Assembly: GCA_918026815.1 (NCBI GenBank)
Contig: CAKJVC010000246.1
Coordinates: 62,001-126,000 of the forward strand
Source of the DNA: Chalara sp. BL73
Taxonomy: Eukaryota; Ascomycota; Leotiomycetes; Helotiales
Reading direction: 5' to 3'
DNA: 64,000 bases
The number at the start of each line of letters is the position of its first letter. The first letter of the stretch is position 1. The notes under the pieces are model-generated. The model searched no databases and was not told the DNA's origin. It was given only the letters and a program-made list of their open reading frames with translations. Positions 24,620 through 35,918 of this stretch are shown here, in pieces. The position numbers and the translations under genes are program-made.

Positions 24620-24945
24620 CTAGGAACCCTCTTCCATAGGCAAGTCGATGTTTCTCTTCAAATATTTCTCCACATTTGCATCAGGTTGCGGCTCAGTATC
24701 AGCTACCTTCAATCGGAATCATTTTTGGCCCAGCGCTACCAGCGCAACAACGCTAGCCATCGGAATGGACAAAGCGAATGCCATATGGAGCCCTTTCATG
24801 TATGGTTCATTAATCCCAAGAATTTCGTTCGATAGAAAACTTCTTTGAATCTCTGAAATACTGTTACTGAATATCTTTGCAGGATCTATTTGTGAAACTC
24901 CCATTTTGACAGCGCTCATTAGAGAAGGCACGAAGTATGTATTTA
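24620..24945 (-). pseudogene. C-terminal remnant of an MFS transporter
   Basis: On the minus strand the frame reads PSLMSAVKMGVSQIDPAKIF, then a stretch containing LSNEILGINEPYMKG and a hydrophobic helix (MAFALSIPMASVVALVAL), then GQK-stop-FRLK and ends in YLKRNIDLPMEEGS. This matches the last transmembrane helix and tail of 14-TM drug/proton antiporter-type MFS proteins. The in-frame TGA (24719-24721) stands where such proteins usually have a tryptophan, consistent with a G-to-A change. The rest of the transporter is not recognisable upstream, so this is a truncated pseudogene. Confidence 0.68.
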
Positions 24946-25441
24946 TTATCTAGTATTAGTTATTGGCTCGTTGGTTCTTATTTGGATTGATATTAAGATA
25001 TAGACTCGGCTTCAGTAACATACATAGACTTCCAGGATGCTTTCCTGGCGGGGGGCCTAGTATAAACATTGAATAACTCCTCTGGATGTATGTCAACTCA
25101 AAGATTACTGAGGAATAACTTAAGCCAGCTTCGCAGACGCCAGCAGGCAACTCCACTTATATTATGCATGTGGACCCACATATATACTGAAATCCTTCAA
25201 AATTCCAGCTCGATTGATAGCTTAGAGATGCTATGCCACTGCTTAAAAGATAAGTAACCTTCATCTGCGGCTCTAGAAATTGTCTAGGAATTAGTAAATA
25301 CACTACAGCATGCAAGATAGCACAACTTAAATCTGACTTGACTGTAATGTGGATGTGCTAACGAGTTCTATCTGGCAGTTGCATTATTGTCCTGACCTGG
25401 TGGACCAAGATTTAGGCTCTTTGGAACAGATGAAAGTGATA

Positions 25442-25449
25442 TTTGCTCA
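25442..25449 (+). promoter_or_regulatory. Copper-response-element-like site (distal)
   Basis: TTTGCTCA matches the yeast Mac1 copper response element TTTGC(T/G)C(A/G). It lies about 540 bp before the CTR start. Single octamers occur by chance, so the weight comes from the second site nearby. Confidence 0.35.
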
Positions 25450-25775
25450 GATTCGTGGATATTTTACTGTAGCTTCCAAGTTTTGACACAGAGGGCGAGT
25501 CAAGGGGAGAATCTTTGACTATGCTAAGATGATCACAGACCTTGAGTAATGGGTATGATTACTGACTACGTAATTGAAAATTAGTGCGGCTCGCGATGCG
25601 TGCTACAGGGTGCTCTATTAATACTGTAACTTTCGAATGCAGTATGCACAAAATAGGTAGATCTCAAGCTGTATCAGCCGGGGTCAGAATATTGGGGTGG
25701 CACCGCCTCATCGCCCCATTTGACGCACAAGCCTGCAATTTCACACTTGCAGCAAATACGGAGCAGATGCGCTAA

Positions 25776-25783
25776 TTTGCGCA
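25776..25783 (+). promoter_or_regulatory. Copper-response-element-like site (proximal)
   Basis: TTTGCGCA also fits the Mac1 consensus TTTGC(T/G)C(A/G) and lies about 205 bp before the ATG of the copper transporter, a typical promoter distance. Binding is inferred from the match and from gene context. Confidence 0.42.
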
Positions 25784-25987
25784 CAATACACGCCAATGCT
25801 CAGAATAAGCTGAAAAGCAACAGGTGAGAGTGCTAATAGCTTACTGTTGCTGGATTTTGAAGGATAGATCAACTTTTGTTCATCACTTTGAATTGATTTT
25901 GATATCTGAGCTACTACGGCAACATACTTCCACCGTCCTATTAAAGTCCTGCTCGATATCCTACATACACAGACGTCATAATATACA

Positions 25988-26771
25988 ATGGATATGCCGA
26001 CTATGCATAATGCAACTGCGATAGCACCACCCACCAATATCGAGAGTGGGAAAATGGCTTCTATGGCTATGTCTATGGGGGACAATAGTTGCAAACTATC
26101 AGTAAGCCTCATCATCAGAGAAAGCGCCAAATATCTGGCCAAATTACTATACGCTAACATATACAAGATGTTATTGAACTGGCATACGACGGATGCGTGC
26201 TTTCTCACCTCAACCTTCCACATTCGTTCATCCTTTGGCTTCTTCGCAGCTTGTCTAGCTGCTTTTCTTCTCGTCATGTCGTTGGAGTTTATCCGACGCA
26301 TACAGCGACGTTTCGACAGATATCTTCGTTCCAGGAATGAATACCTCCTTCGCAAGGGGCAGTACTCGGTTGCCGACGATATAGAGGAGGAGCTGCTTGC
26401 CAAAGACGGCGACGAAGGTTCTTTCGGAACAAGATGGAAGTTGAAGATAAACTTGGCGGTAGTTCTAGAGCAACTCACCAGAGGACTGATCCATACTGCC
26501 CAATTCGCCGTGAGCTACTGTATAATGCTTCTTTTCATGTACAGTAATGGTGAGTATTTGATCCAGAAGCTAAAGGTCGCCTCTGTTAAAGCTTGCCACA
26601 GGTTATATTATAACTTCGATACTCATCGGCTCTCTCGTTGGCTTTAGTTTGTTCACTCGAGATACCTTAATCAAAGAGACCGACGTGTAAGTTGCGTCTC
26701 AATATGCTTGGACTGAGAGATCCTGACTCGCTTTTAGCATCGGCGACCACAGAGAAAAGGATTGCTGCTAG
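25988..26771 (+). CDS. CTR-family copper transporter
   Basis: Four exons, 25988-26101, 26168-26549, 26602-26686 and 26738-26771 (introns 66, 52 and 51 nt), give 204 residues with consistent phases. The N-terminus has a methionine-rich copper-binding segment (MASMAMSMGDNSC). TM1 begins in the fungal CTR signature TDACFLTSTFHIRSSFGFF. TM2 carries the MxxxM copper-selectivity motif (MLLFM), TM3 the GxxxG packing motif (GSLVG), and the last small exon supplies the paired-cysteine tail (EKDCC). A long cytosolic loop with acidic residues (DDIEEELLAKDGDEG) joins TM1 and TM2. CTR proteins import Cu(I) as trimers at the plasma or vacuolar membrane. Intron 1 contains no in-frame stop, so retention would insert 22 residues between the Met-rich segment and TM1. 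Confidence 0.92.
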
Positions 26772-27693
26772 TTGAGGGTTAAGTATCTAAGGTTGATAGA
26801 AGATAAATGATATGCCTTTCTAGAATTTGATTTATCTGTTTACCTAATATTCGAGTATATATTGATGCACAACAAGAAGTATTCCTTAATTAATACCTAG
26901 GCATGGGTTTTGGATCGCAAATTAATAGCTTGCTCAGCTGTAGACTTGACTAAACATGGCTGTTCCAGTTCGAGAGCTTGGTGGCCATATATCAGCTTGC
27001 ACAGACCTCAGTCAATTTACAGTGTAACCTGGGAAAACACGTCGCCTGCGGACAATCATTTATCAATTTCATAATTACATTAGAGATTCAAATACGGTCA
27101 CTTCTTGTGGATTGGAGTTGGTATAAGAATCACGAATCTTATAGCGTGGATTGATGTGTACCACAAGGGTAAGCTGGTGTGGGTTTAAATTCGCGTAACG
27201 TGCTGGTCGATAAGACGAAAATTGTGCTGAAAAATCCAGCTGATAGAGTGGCTATTATTGGAGAATGGCGTTGTTGAATGTGGGCTAAGGCAGGTTGCAC
27301 TATGATGTTAGAGCTAAGTAGCGGGTTTATGGAGAAGCGGAAGGTCGGTTTGCGAGTTGAAAGGTTGACCAAACGCATGGTAAAGAACGATAGATTGAAT
27401 GCCTTTGCCCACATAAGATTTGCAAGATGGCAATAAGCTAAGTTCTCATGCAAAATCAACTGTCCCAGCCACGTCTACGGAATTGAAAATTTTATTATTT
27501 ACTTGAATTGACAGTTATGCTATGATCGAAGCCTTCAGTTAGGTATGCGATCAGGATATATATCTGTAAAGGGCATATTCAACTATTTCCATCATCTGAA
27601 GGTGCGGAAAGCTGTATTAATGTCAATTGGCGCATTGGAGAGACTGATTTGCGGGAATTTGAGCATGTTTATATAGGAGTTCTAGCTATCGGA
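26772..27693. other. Intergenic, no recognised feature
   Basis: About 920 bp of AT-rich sequence between the copper transporter and the transposon. The small open frames have no family resemblance. Confidence 0.55.
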
Positions 27694-27695
27694 TA

Positions 27696-27747
27696 AGTCC
27701 GTGCACCCCCATTTGGATACCCCCCCCATTTGGATACCCCGCTTAGC
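27696..27747 (+). repeat. Left terminal inverted repeat of the pogo/Fot element
   Basis: It starts AGTCCGTGCACCCCC and is the reverse complement of 36300-36351 with one mismatch (T/C at 27743). It contains two direct copies of CCCCATTTGGATACCCC separated by almost nothing, which are plausible transposase binding sites. Confidence 0.95.
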
Positions 27748-29282
27748 TAGACCGCTACTTCAACAAAAAAATCAGCTATTAATCTAATTCTAATCACTAT
27801 TACTTAATTTTTGAATCCATTAATCTCCAAGTAATAATGCGTCAATACACCGAACAAGATCTGCTTGCGGCTTTTAATAACGTCGGAAATGGCAAATCAA
27901 TGAAGTTAACTAGTAAAAAATAGAGTATCTTTTTGACTACTCTGTAGAATCGCAACAACGGTAGTCAGAGTTATACTATTGCAGCCGAAAGTCAACAAAA
28001 GCTTTTTTTTAATCAAAAAGAAAACTTAACTAAGTAAATACTAGCCCAAAAAGCGCTAAGTTCCTTTTTAACTCATAGTCAAATCAAACAATTTGCAAAT
28101 CGGCTTTTAGCAATTAAAAAAAGTACGCAAAAACTAAAAAAACGATAAATAAAAAGCTTTTTACGTCGTAACTTTATTCTGCGTACTAAAAAAGCTAAAA
28201 ATATCGATTCTGTACAAGTCAATAAAGCTACAACTACCGTAATTAAAAACTGGTTTACCCGACTTAATATACTTGCAATTTCGAATATCAAACCTGAAAA
28301 TCGATAAAATATAGACGAATCAAGTATAATAGAAAATATTAAAGTAAATAGCTTAGTTGTAAAAAGCTTTAAGCGACGTTCTATTTAAAAAAAACAACCT
28401 AGTTCTCGTGCTTAAACTTTATTTATCGAGTGTATTTCAGCTAGTAAAAAAGCCTTTTTTCTTTTTGTTATATTCAAAAGAAAATCAGTACAACAACAAT
28501 AGTTTTAACAAAATCTTTTATACTATAAAAACTAGCTATTTACAGCTACCGATAATGCTTGGACTTCCGACTTTACAACTATAAAATAGCTAGAAAAGAT
28601 TTTTTTTCTTTAAAGCTATACTTTTAAGTCTAAACTTTTGATTTTAAACGGCTATAAAAATCATGAAACTACTGAATTCATGTATCTTTGCTTTCAAAAC
28701 AACGTTTATTTACTTTTTTTACCGCTATATACATCACACGTTTTTCAGCTTTTGGATTTATTAGTCTTTTTTTCCTTTAAAAGTCACTATCGAACCGCCG
28801 TGGGTTTCTTAGCTCTTTTGACCGATTCTAGCTTAATTGGAAAGCAAAACTTTTTTACTTGCTATTCGAAAGCTAGAAAAAAAGTATTATTCGCAAAAAT
28901 AATTAAAACTAAGTAAAAAGCTACTAAGTTGTGGCTAAAATCGATAGCTAAACTCTTACTTAGCCCTTTACTTCTCGAGAACTCAAATACAAAAAAAAAG
29001 ACTCTACAAGCTAGTTAAAACAAGTCGGGACTATCAAAAACAAAATCTTTACTTGTGCTTTTATTTACTTTTCGGAAATCGACCGAAGTAAAAACTCAAG
29101 TAGCTAAGTTTCAAAACTTAAGTACGAACGACTTTTTTACTCAAAGAATCTTATTTCGAAAAATTATCAAAAAATTTAAAGATCAAAAATCTGTTTTAGC
29201 TAGTAATAGCTACAAAATACAGTCTTTAGAAGTTCAATTAAAAAAAGCTAAGCCTAGAAAAAAAAAGAAAGTTAAAACAAGT

Positions 29283-29485
29283 TGTCAGGCGCCAGGATGT
29301 CACGTGCTAAGGGGCACTGAGAGGGGCTCGGTAAAGACACTGAGGCTTGGCATGTATGGGCACGTAGGGAGTCGCCAGGGGTTCGGAGGGTATAAGTAAG
29401 GGACTCGGGACGTAGTAGAGAAGGTAGAGATTAGTCTTGGTATCAATTGCAGTTGACTTGTGCCACCCTACTCCAGCACTTTACA
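29283..29485 (+). repeat. 5' LTR of the Gypsy element
   Basis: 203 bp, TGTCAGGCGCC to ...GCACTTTACA. It differs from the 3' LTR at 10 positions; nine are G here and A in the 3' LTR, all within the first about 97 bp. Confidence 0.96.
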
Positions 29486-29494
29486 TTTTAATTT

Positions 29495-30925
29495 TTGCCA
29501 CGAGGTGTAGTTCGGCACGAGTCAGAAGAGTATCGCACCCAAAACGCTATAGTGTCGAAAGGAAAGGAGAAAGCAGCTGGATCTGCTTTTACAGCTCGTC
29601 GACTTATTACTCGATTTTTTACAGAGAACTTGAGCCTTGACCTACCCGAAATTACTAGTACAGCTCGTGTGCGCAGAGAATCAGAAGAAAGTCAACACTC
29701 GGAAGAGATCGAAGACGAAACGCTCTAAGAACGGCAAAAAAACAACGTTGTTATGGACACACAGAATATATTGGCTCGCGAGTTATTTTTTGTAGCAGAG
29801 CTTCAAAAAGAGATACGTCAGGCGGAACAACGCAAAAAGCAAAAACTTACGAAAGCAAGCAACGCTGCTAAAGAACTTGAGAAAGTCAGGAAACAGAGAA
29901 AAATCTTGGAAAAGCAGTTGCGTAGCTTGGGTGACTTCGAAAAAAGCCAAGAACTAGCCGAAAAGGAAACTAGGGCGAAACGCCGCCGGCACACCGGTGA
30001 AACGCTTCCGAACAGAACAGAGTTTAGGGCTACAAGGCCTGAGCGCTAGCTATTCTTTCAGCAACCGGTACTGAAACTTAAGGATTTACTTGATTTCAAG
30101 AGAAAGACTCTATTAGAAGTACAGTTTTTTGTTTTAGCTGCGGAACGTTGTTTTAGAGCGGACGGAGATTACTACTTCTTTAATGACACGCGGAAAATAG
30201 ACTATTGTGTTCCCGCTTTCGATGTGATAACAGAACGGAAGTAGAACGGCTATAAGTCGAAAGTAAAGGTCGGCAATACTACATAAGAAAAGTTTGTAGC
30301 TTTTTTTTATAATTGCTTTACGGATAAAAACAATCGGGAACTAGACGCAGCCAGCAAGCTAAAAAACGCTAAGCAGCGAAAGAACCAGTCGGTAAAAGCT
30401 TTTGCAATACATCTGGAAACGCTCGAAAAAAAGTTGAGAATCGTGAATAATGCGCACCGTTAACGTACGCTATTCGGAAAGCTTAAAAATGACCTGAAAG
30501 CAAGTATATTGCGCTATGGAGATTTCCCTAAAAGCCGGAAAGCGCTGATATTTTTGGCTCGAAAAATAAAAAGCGCAAAAAAAATTATTAGCAACTCCAG
30601 TAGCTCAAATAAAAAAGCCGCGAAGAACCCGCGGAGAAGCGCTAATGCTTTTGCGTTTACGGCCGAATTAAAAACGCCGGCTTAACGCTTTGCAGCAGGA
30701 AATACTTAGAAAAACACAAAAAGCACTTTGAGTAAAGCGAATCGCACTTTTATCGGTACCGGCACGAGAAGTAAACGTAGCACTATTCGATGCTATCGGT
30801 ACAGTGAAAAGAGTTATTTATCTTTTAAATGCTTTAATATAAAGTGCTATAATTGCAAAAAAAAAAGTTACATTTCTACTAATTGCTCAGAACTTAAGCA
30901 AAAAAACGAAAAAGCTCGTTCTTAA
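29495..30925 (+). pseudogene. Gypsy gag, decayed
   Basis: One reading frame, broken by TAA at 29726 and several later stops. The first part is charged and coiled-coil-like (ELEKVRKQRKILEKQLRSLG). The middle resembles the gag capsid region, and near 30790-30890 there are two zinc-knuckle-like segments (CYRYSEKSYLSFKC and CYNCKKKSYISTNC). In these the expected His is Tyr, and in the first one a Cys is also Tyr, both explained by single C-to-T or G-to-A changes. The 5' part up to about 30050 is far less mutated than the rest. Confidence 0.82.
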
Positions 30926-30999
30926 TATTTTTTTTGCCAGGAAAAACGGGCAAAAACGCAGAAAAAAAACGAATAGTTATTTCGGTACAAGTATTTAGT

Positions 31000-33900
31000 G
31001 CCGAAAAAAGAACGAAGAAAGTACAAGCACTTATCGACAGCAGCGCGGAGCAGAACTGTGTAAAACAGTCTTTGGCTATACGGCATAATTGGAAGTCAAA
31101 AAACGCTTAGTTTCAACTGGCTATAGTAGAAAAAAAGAAAGTTGTTACTTACGGAATTAACAATATCGAGCTGATTATCACTGATTTCGAAAGTATTACG
31201 AAACTTTACCGACACGACTTCGTAGCGTGCGACTTTAACATACCAGACGTTTTTTTCATATTAAAGTACTTTTGGCTGGAGCAAATCGATCTAGTTATAC
31301 GTTTTTTTACGAAAAGCTGGCAATACTTTCTCGAAACGTTTCAGATTAAAGTGCTCAGCGTTAAAAACTTCCGCAAAGCCAGCAAAAGCCAAATAATTTA
31401 TTGTTTGGTCTTACGGCGAATAAAAGAAAGCCCAGTATTGCTTCTTTTTGAGCACACAAACTATGCTGATATGTTCAACGATGTTTCTGTAAACATTTTA
31501 CTAAAGCATTATCCGATAAAGCACCGAATCAACTTCGAGCCGGGAACAGTATCGCCGTAGGGCCCCGTCTATCCGTTCTCAGAAAAGGAATTAACAATAC
31601 TGAAAGAATATCTCGAATCTTTTTTATTAAAAAGATAAATCCGCCGATTTACTAGCTTTGCAGAAGCGCCGATCCTATTCGTACCTAAAAAGAACGGTTT
31701 TTTTAGGCTATGCGTGAACTACAGAGAATTAAATAAAGTTACGATCAAAAATAAAACGCCGTTGCTTTTGATCAGTAAAACGCTGGATAGGCTTCGCCGC
31801 TTAAAGCGATTCACGAAAATAGATTTTACTAATGCTTACTACAGAATACGCATCAAGGAAAGCAATAAGTGGAAAACGGCGTTTCGTACCCGATACGGCT
31901 ACTTCGAGTACCTGGTTTTTTTTTTTAAGCTTTCGAACGCTCCAGCTACGTTCTAAGCTTACATCAACTAAGCGCTAGTCGGCTTTGTCGATGTAATTTG
32001 CGTAGTTTACTTTAATGACATACTTATCTTCTCGGAAAGAATCGAAGACTATACAAAAGCGGTTTATAAGGTTCTCGAAAAGCTACGGAAATACAAGCTA
32101 TACGCAAACTTTTTTAAGTGCTGCTTTAATACGGATACTGTTGAGTTTCTAGGCTTTATTATAAAGCCAAAAAGCATAAAAATGGATTTTTCTTGCGTAG
32201 AAACCGTAAAGAAATAGCTTGTGCTTACGTGCTATAGAAATATCTAGGTTTTTTTGGGGTTTACTAACTTTTACAAACGATTCATTAGAGAATACGCTCG
32301 TATTTGTGTGCTACTAACAGATTTTCTCAAGAAAATGAAAAAGCTTACGGCTCTTTTCCGAGTAGAGCCCGAGGCGCTAGCGAGCTTTAAGGTCCTGAAA
32401 TCAAGATTCCGGAAAACACTTTTGCTTAGACATTTTGATCCGTAATGTAAAATCAAAGTAAAAACAGATAGCTCTAAATAAACTATAGCCGAAATCTTTT
32501 CGCAGCTGTTCGAAGAAAAGAAAAAAGCTAGATAGCACTTTATCGCTTTTTACTCAAAAAAGCTTACTTTTGTTGAGTCTCGATATAACACTTACAACAT
32601 AAAGTTGATAGCGATAGTTTATGCTTTCCGACAATAAAAGCAATATTTTCGAAGCAGTGCCGATACCGTTACGGTTCGCACCGACTACAACAATTTGAAA
32701 TATTTCATAACAAAAAGAAAGTTTACAGGCCGCTAAGCGAAATAGGCCGAAAGCTTAAGCGAGTTTGATTTTGTAATTAAGTTTAGACTAGGCAAGACTA
32801 ATCTCGCAGACGGACTTTCACGGAAGCCGGACTATAGAGAGTCGACGCCGAATCGAAGGCGAGGCGAAAAAAAAGCAAAAACGTCTTTTTCGACTTTGTA
32901 TAACAAACTGCGTGTGGCAAAGTTGTTTTATGCTTTAAAGAACTATTTAGGAAGTGTGCTTCTAGGTGGCACGAGTTGGGCGCGCTCGTGTGAAGTCGCG
33001 TTTACTCCGAAGAGTAAACGCTCTCGAACCGGTGAAATGCCGGGGCTAAAAACAAACATAACAAAGTTATAGGCCAGAAAGTACTGCGGCGTAATCCGAA
33101 AAGTTGGATTTAAGCCTGCTGCTAGCATAGCTAGTTGCAAACAGCGCGTGCCACGAAAAGTAGCGATTATATCGTTATCGACCGAAACGGTATATAGTAA
33201 AGTAACGAAGCCGATTCGAGACGTTTTAACGGAACTGCAGAAAACTGATCTTTTCTTAGTCCGAAAAATCACCGAAAAGACTACGAAGCGAAGCCGAACC
33301 GGAGCGAAAAAGCTATAAAGCGTAAGCTACGAGAATAGCTTACTCCGTTATAAAAGAGCTGTATATGTCCTTGACGAAAGATCAATACGCGCAAAGATAA
33401 TTCACGTGCATTATAATAAAAAGCTTGCCGGCTACTTTAGCGTGCGTAAAACGCGCGAGCTAATAGGCCGAAAGTACTATTAGCCTGGCTTGAAAAATAA
33501 TATCAAAAAACATGTCAAAACGTGCACAGAATGCTAGAAAAGCAAACCGAGAAAGCACCGAACCTACAGCGAGTTAGCCCCGATTTTTATTTTCTTGAAA
33601 CTATAAAAAAAAATAACTATAGATTTTATTACAGATTTACTGCTCAGCAAAAAGCACAACTAAATATATAACTCTATACTAGTTATAGTTAACAGATACA
33701 CTAAACTAGCATGCTATATAACTGTACAGAAAAGTATTCAAGCTTATAAGCTTGCGGAACTGTTTATGAACTGTATTTATAAAAATTTCGGATTTTCAAA
33801 AAGAATTACTACCGATAGAAAGTCTGTTTTTACAAGCAAATTCTGAAAAGACTTTATGTATTACTTGAAGATTCGCCGCCGACTTTTTACCGCTTTTTAT

Positions 33901-34716
33901 CCGCAGACAAACAGCTAGACAAAACGACAGAATCAAACTTTGGAATTCTATTTAAAAACGTATTGCAATTACAAGCAAAATGACTGAATTTCGAAACTGG
34001 CTTTGGCGGAATTCATATACAACAACTCTGTTTACGCAAACACCGACAGTACTCCGTTTAGACTACTTTACGGCTTCGATTCTAAACTGAGCTTGAACGT
34101 CGGAGACGACGTTCCCGAAGGAAAAGTGCCGGCAGCTAAAAAAAGAATTAAGCTTTTAGTGGAAAAGCGAGAAAAGCTTTCGAGTAACTTCCGAAAAGCC
34201 TACGAAAAGCACAAAAAGTATTACGACGCGAAACACAAGCCAACTCGTTTCTGCGTAAAAAAGAAAGTAATGCTCGCCTCGAAAAATATTCGACAACTTA
34301 GGCTTAGCCGCAAGCTTGCAAACAAATATTTAGGGCTATTTGAAGTTGTAGAAGTTATAAAAGATCACAAGCAAGCTTACAAGTTAGAGCTACCGCTATT
34401 CTACAAGATCCACAATGTGTTTTATGTATCTTTATTAAAGCTGTAGCATGGACGTGAAAAAGCCGTCGAAGAACCGGCGCCGATTCTAGTACAGGGAAAA
34501 AAAGAGTACGAAGTGAAAGCTATTTAAGTCCACCGAACTACAAAAAAAAGAATAGAGTATTTAGTACGCTGGAAAAAGTATTCTTCTGCGGAAGACTTAT
34601 AGGAGCTCGCGAAGAACTTTCGAAGCGCCGGCGAAGTAGTACAGAAGTATTACCGGGGGACTACGTTTGAGATAGTAAAAGAGTCGAAAAAAAAAAAACG
34701 GAAAAAAGCAAAGTAG
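31000..34716 (+). pseudogene. Gypsy pol (PR-RT-RNaseH-IN-chromodomain), decayed
   Basis: A single frame, offset by -1 from gag, runs about 3.7 kb with no evident indel but about twenty stops, mostly TAG or TAA where Gln codons are expected. The protease reads VQALIDSSAEQ, with the usual Gly after DS replaced by Ser. The RT has [17 protein letters not shown] and YFEYLV, and its catalytic Y-x-D-D site reads YFND, so the first Asp is lost. The RNase H region is at about 32430-32900. Integrase has a degenerate zinc-binding start (33400-33560) and core (33600-34200). A chromodomain lies at about 34500-34660 (YEVKAI..., EYLVRWKKYSS), which places the element among chromoviruses. The domain calls are secure; the protein is dead. 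Confidence 0.9.
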
Positions 34717-35918
34717 TCAATTCATGCCCGAAGGCAAACAGCAAAAGCCCGGAGGCGAAACGATGGGTGCCCGCAGGCGAAGCTAAACATCCAGAAAACT
34801 ACCCGCCGCTAAAGCAGCCGCCACTACTTCCTCTACTACCCCGATTTTTCCCCGACTCTTTTTTTCCTTTCCTTCTTTTTCATCTTCCTTTTCCTCTTCT
34901 TCGTCTTTTTCTTTTTCTTCTTTTTCTTTTTCTCCTATCTCATTATTTCTTTTCTCCTTCTTTTCGGAGGCAATCTTTTTTTTATCGTTATCTTTATCGT
35001 CCTTATCCTCGTCCTCGTTCTCGTTGATGCCGGCCTAGCTAAATTAGATCGGCTACGAGTCGAAGGGAGTTCGATTACTTACCGCCACCCGCTGCAATTT
35101 AACTAACTCCCGCAGGAGGGAATTAGTTTTCCTGGCCTTTGTAAAGAAGGCCAAGGAAACTGCTTCTACTCCTTTGAGGTGGGCCTGTTAGCGAGACAAG
35201 GCTTCCGAACGATCTTTGATCTCCGAAGAGACCCGGGCGATGGCCTTACGGAAGCGTTTTTTGCGGTCGTCGGAGCCGAGACGCTCTCGAAGCAAACGAG
35301 ACCAGCGTGCGAAGCGACTACCACGGCGACGGAGGGCAGCCGGCAGCTAGCCGGAATTAAATCGAAAAAGTATCGAAACTACGAAGTACTTACGAAAAGA
35401 CATTTAGCTTTAAGGCCGCGGCAGCGAAAGCACTTGATGCTGTTCTTTTTATCGAAGGAGCAGCAGACTTCGAGCTTAAAGCCCGCAATCTTCGCGCAGC
35501 GAAAACAGACGGAGGTGGCCGAAACCGAAACGAAAGCGAAACGCGGAGCAGACATAGTAGTAGTAGTAGTAGTAGTAGTAGTAATAGTGTTGGTGATAGT
35601 GTTGCAAAAAAAAAAGAAAACGCAGCTAAGCGGAAAGGAAGCGTTTATTTATAAGCTGAGATTCGACTATTACTTATTTTTGTTTATAACTGGAAGCTAT
35701 TGTTGTTGTTACTTATTTACTTAGAGGGCGTTGTTGATTGTTCCTATTGTACTCAGTTTCCGTTTTTTATTGTACTCAAGTTGTTGTTCGCTACGAGCCT
35801 TCTCCGGCTCACTTTCGATTGCTTTACGAGCTAGCTACAATACTAAGCTACAATACTCGCGCCTGAAGCTCACAATACCAGCATGAACGTCGAGACGACG
35901 TTCTAGAAAGGAGGGCAA
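34717..35918 (+). other. Extra 1.2 kb module between the chromodomain and the 3' LTR
   Basis: Sequence between the pol stop and the polypurine tract, longer than usual for chromoviruses. It contains a strong pyrimidine tract (about 34820-34960), a near-palindrome TTCCTGGCCTT...AAGGCCAAGGAA (about 35127-35162), and an open frame at 35179-35724 with no family I recognise whose C-terminal part is distorted by a GTA/TAG microsatellite. It also has a hairpin-forming GAACGTCGAGACGACGTTC (35885-35903) that closely repeats 34095-34114 in pol. It could be untranslated, an extra ORF or acquired DNA. Confidence 0.55.
35555..35584 (+). repeat. TAG/GTA trinucleotide microsatellite
   Basis: About nine uninterrupted TAG units followed by TAA. 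In the 35179 open frame it encodes a run of valines. Confidence 0.95.

Larger units (their letters stand above)
24946..25987. other. Intergenic region and promoter of the copper transporter gene
   Basis: About 1 kb with no intact gene. It may contain further unrecognisable remnants of the dead MFS gene. Two copper-element-like octamers occur before the CTR start and are listed separately. Confidence 0.5.

Noticed and set aside
34767..35027. 86-codon open frame rich in Phe and Leu
   Set aside because: It is the translation of a pyrimidine tract inside the retroelement.
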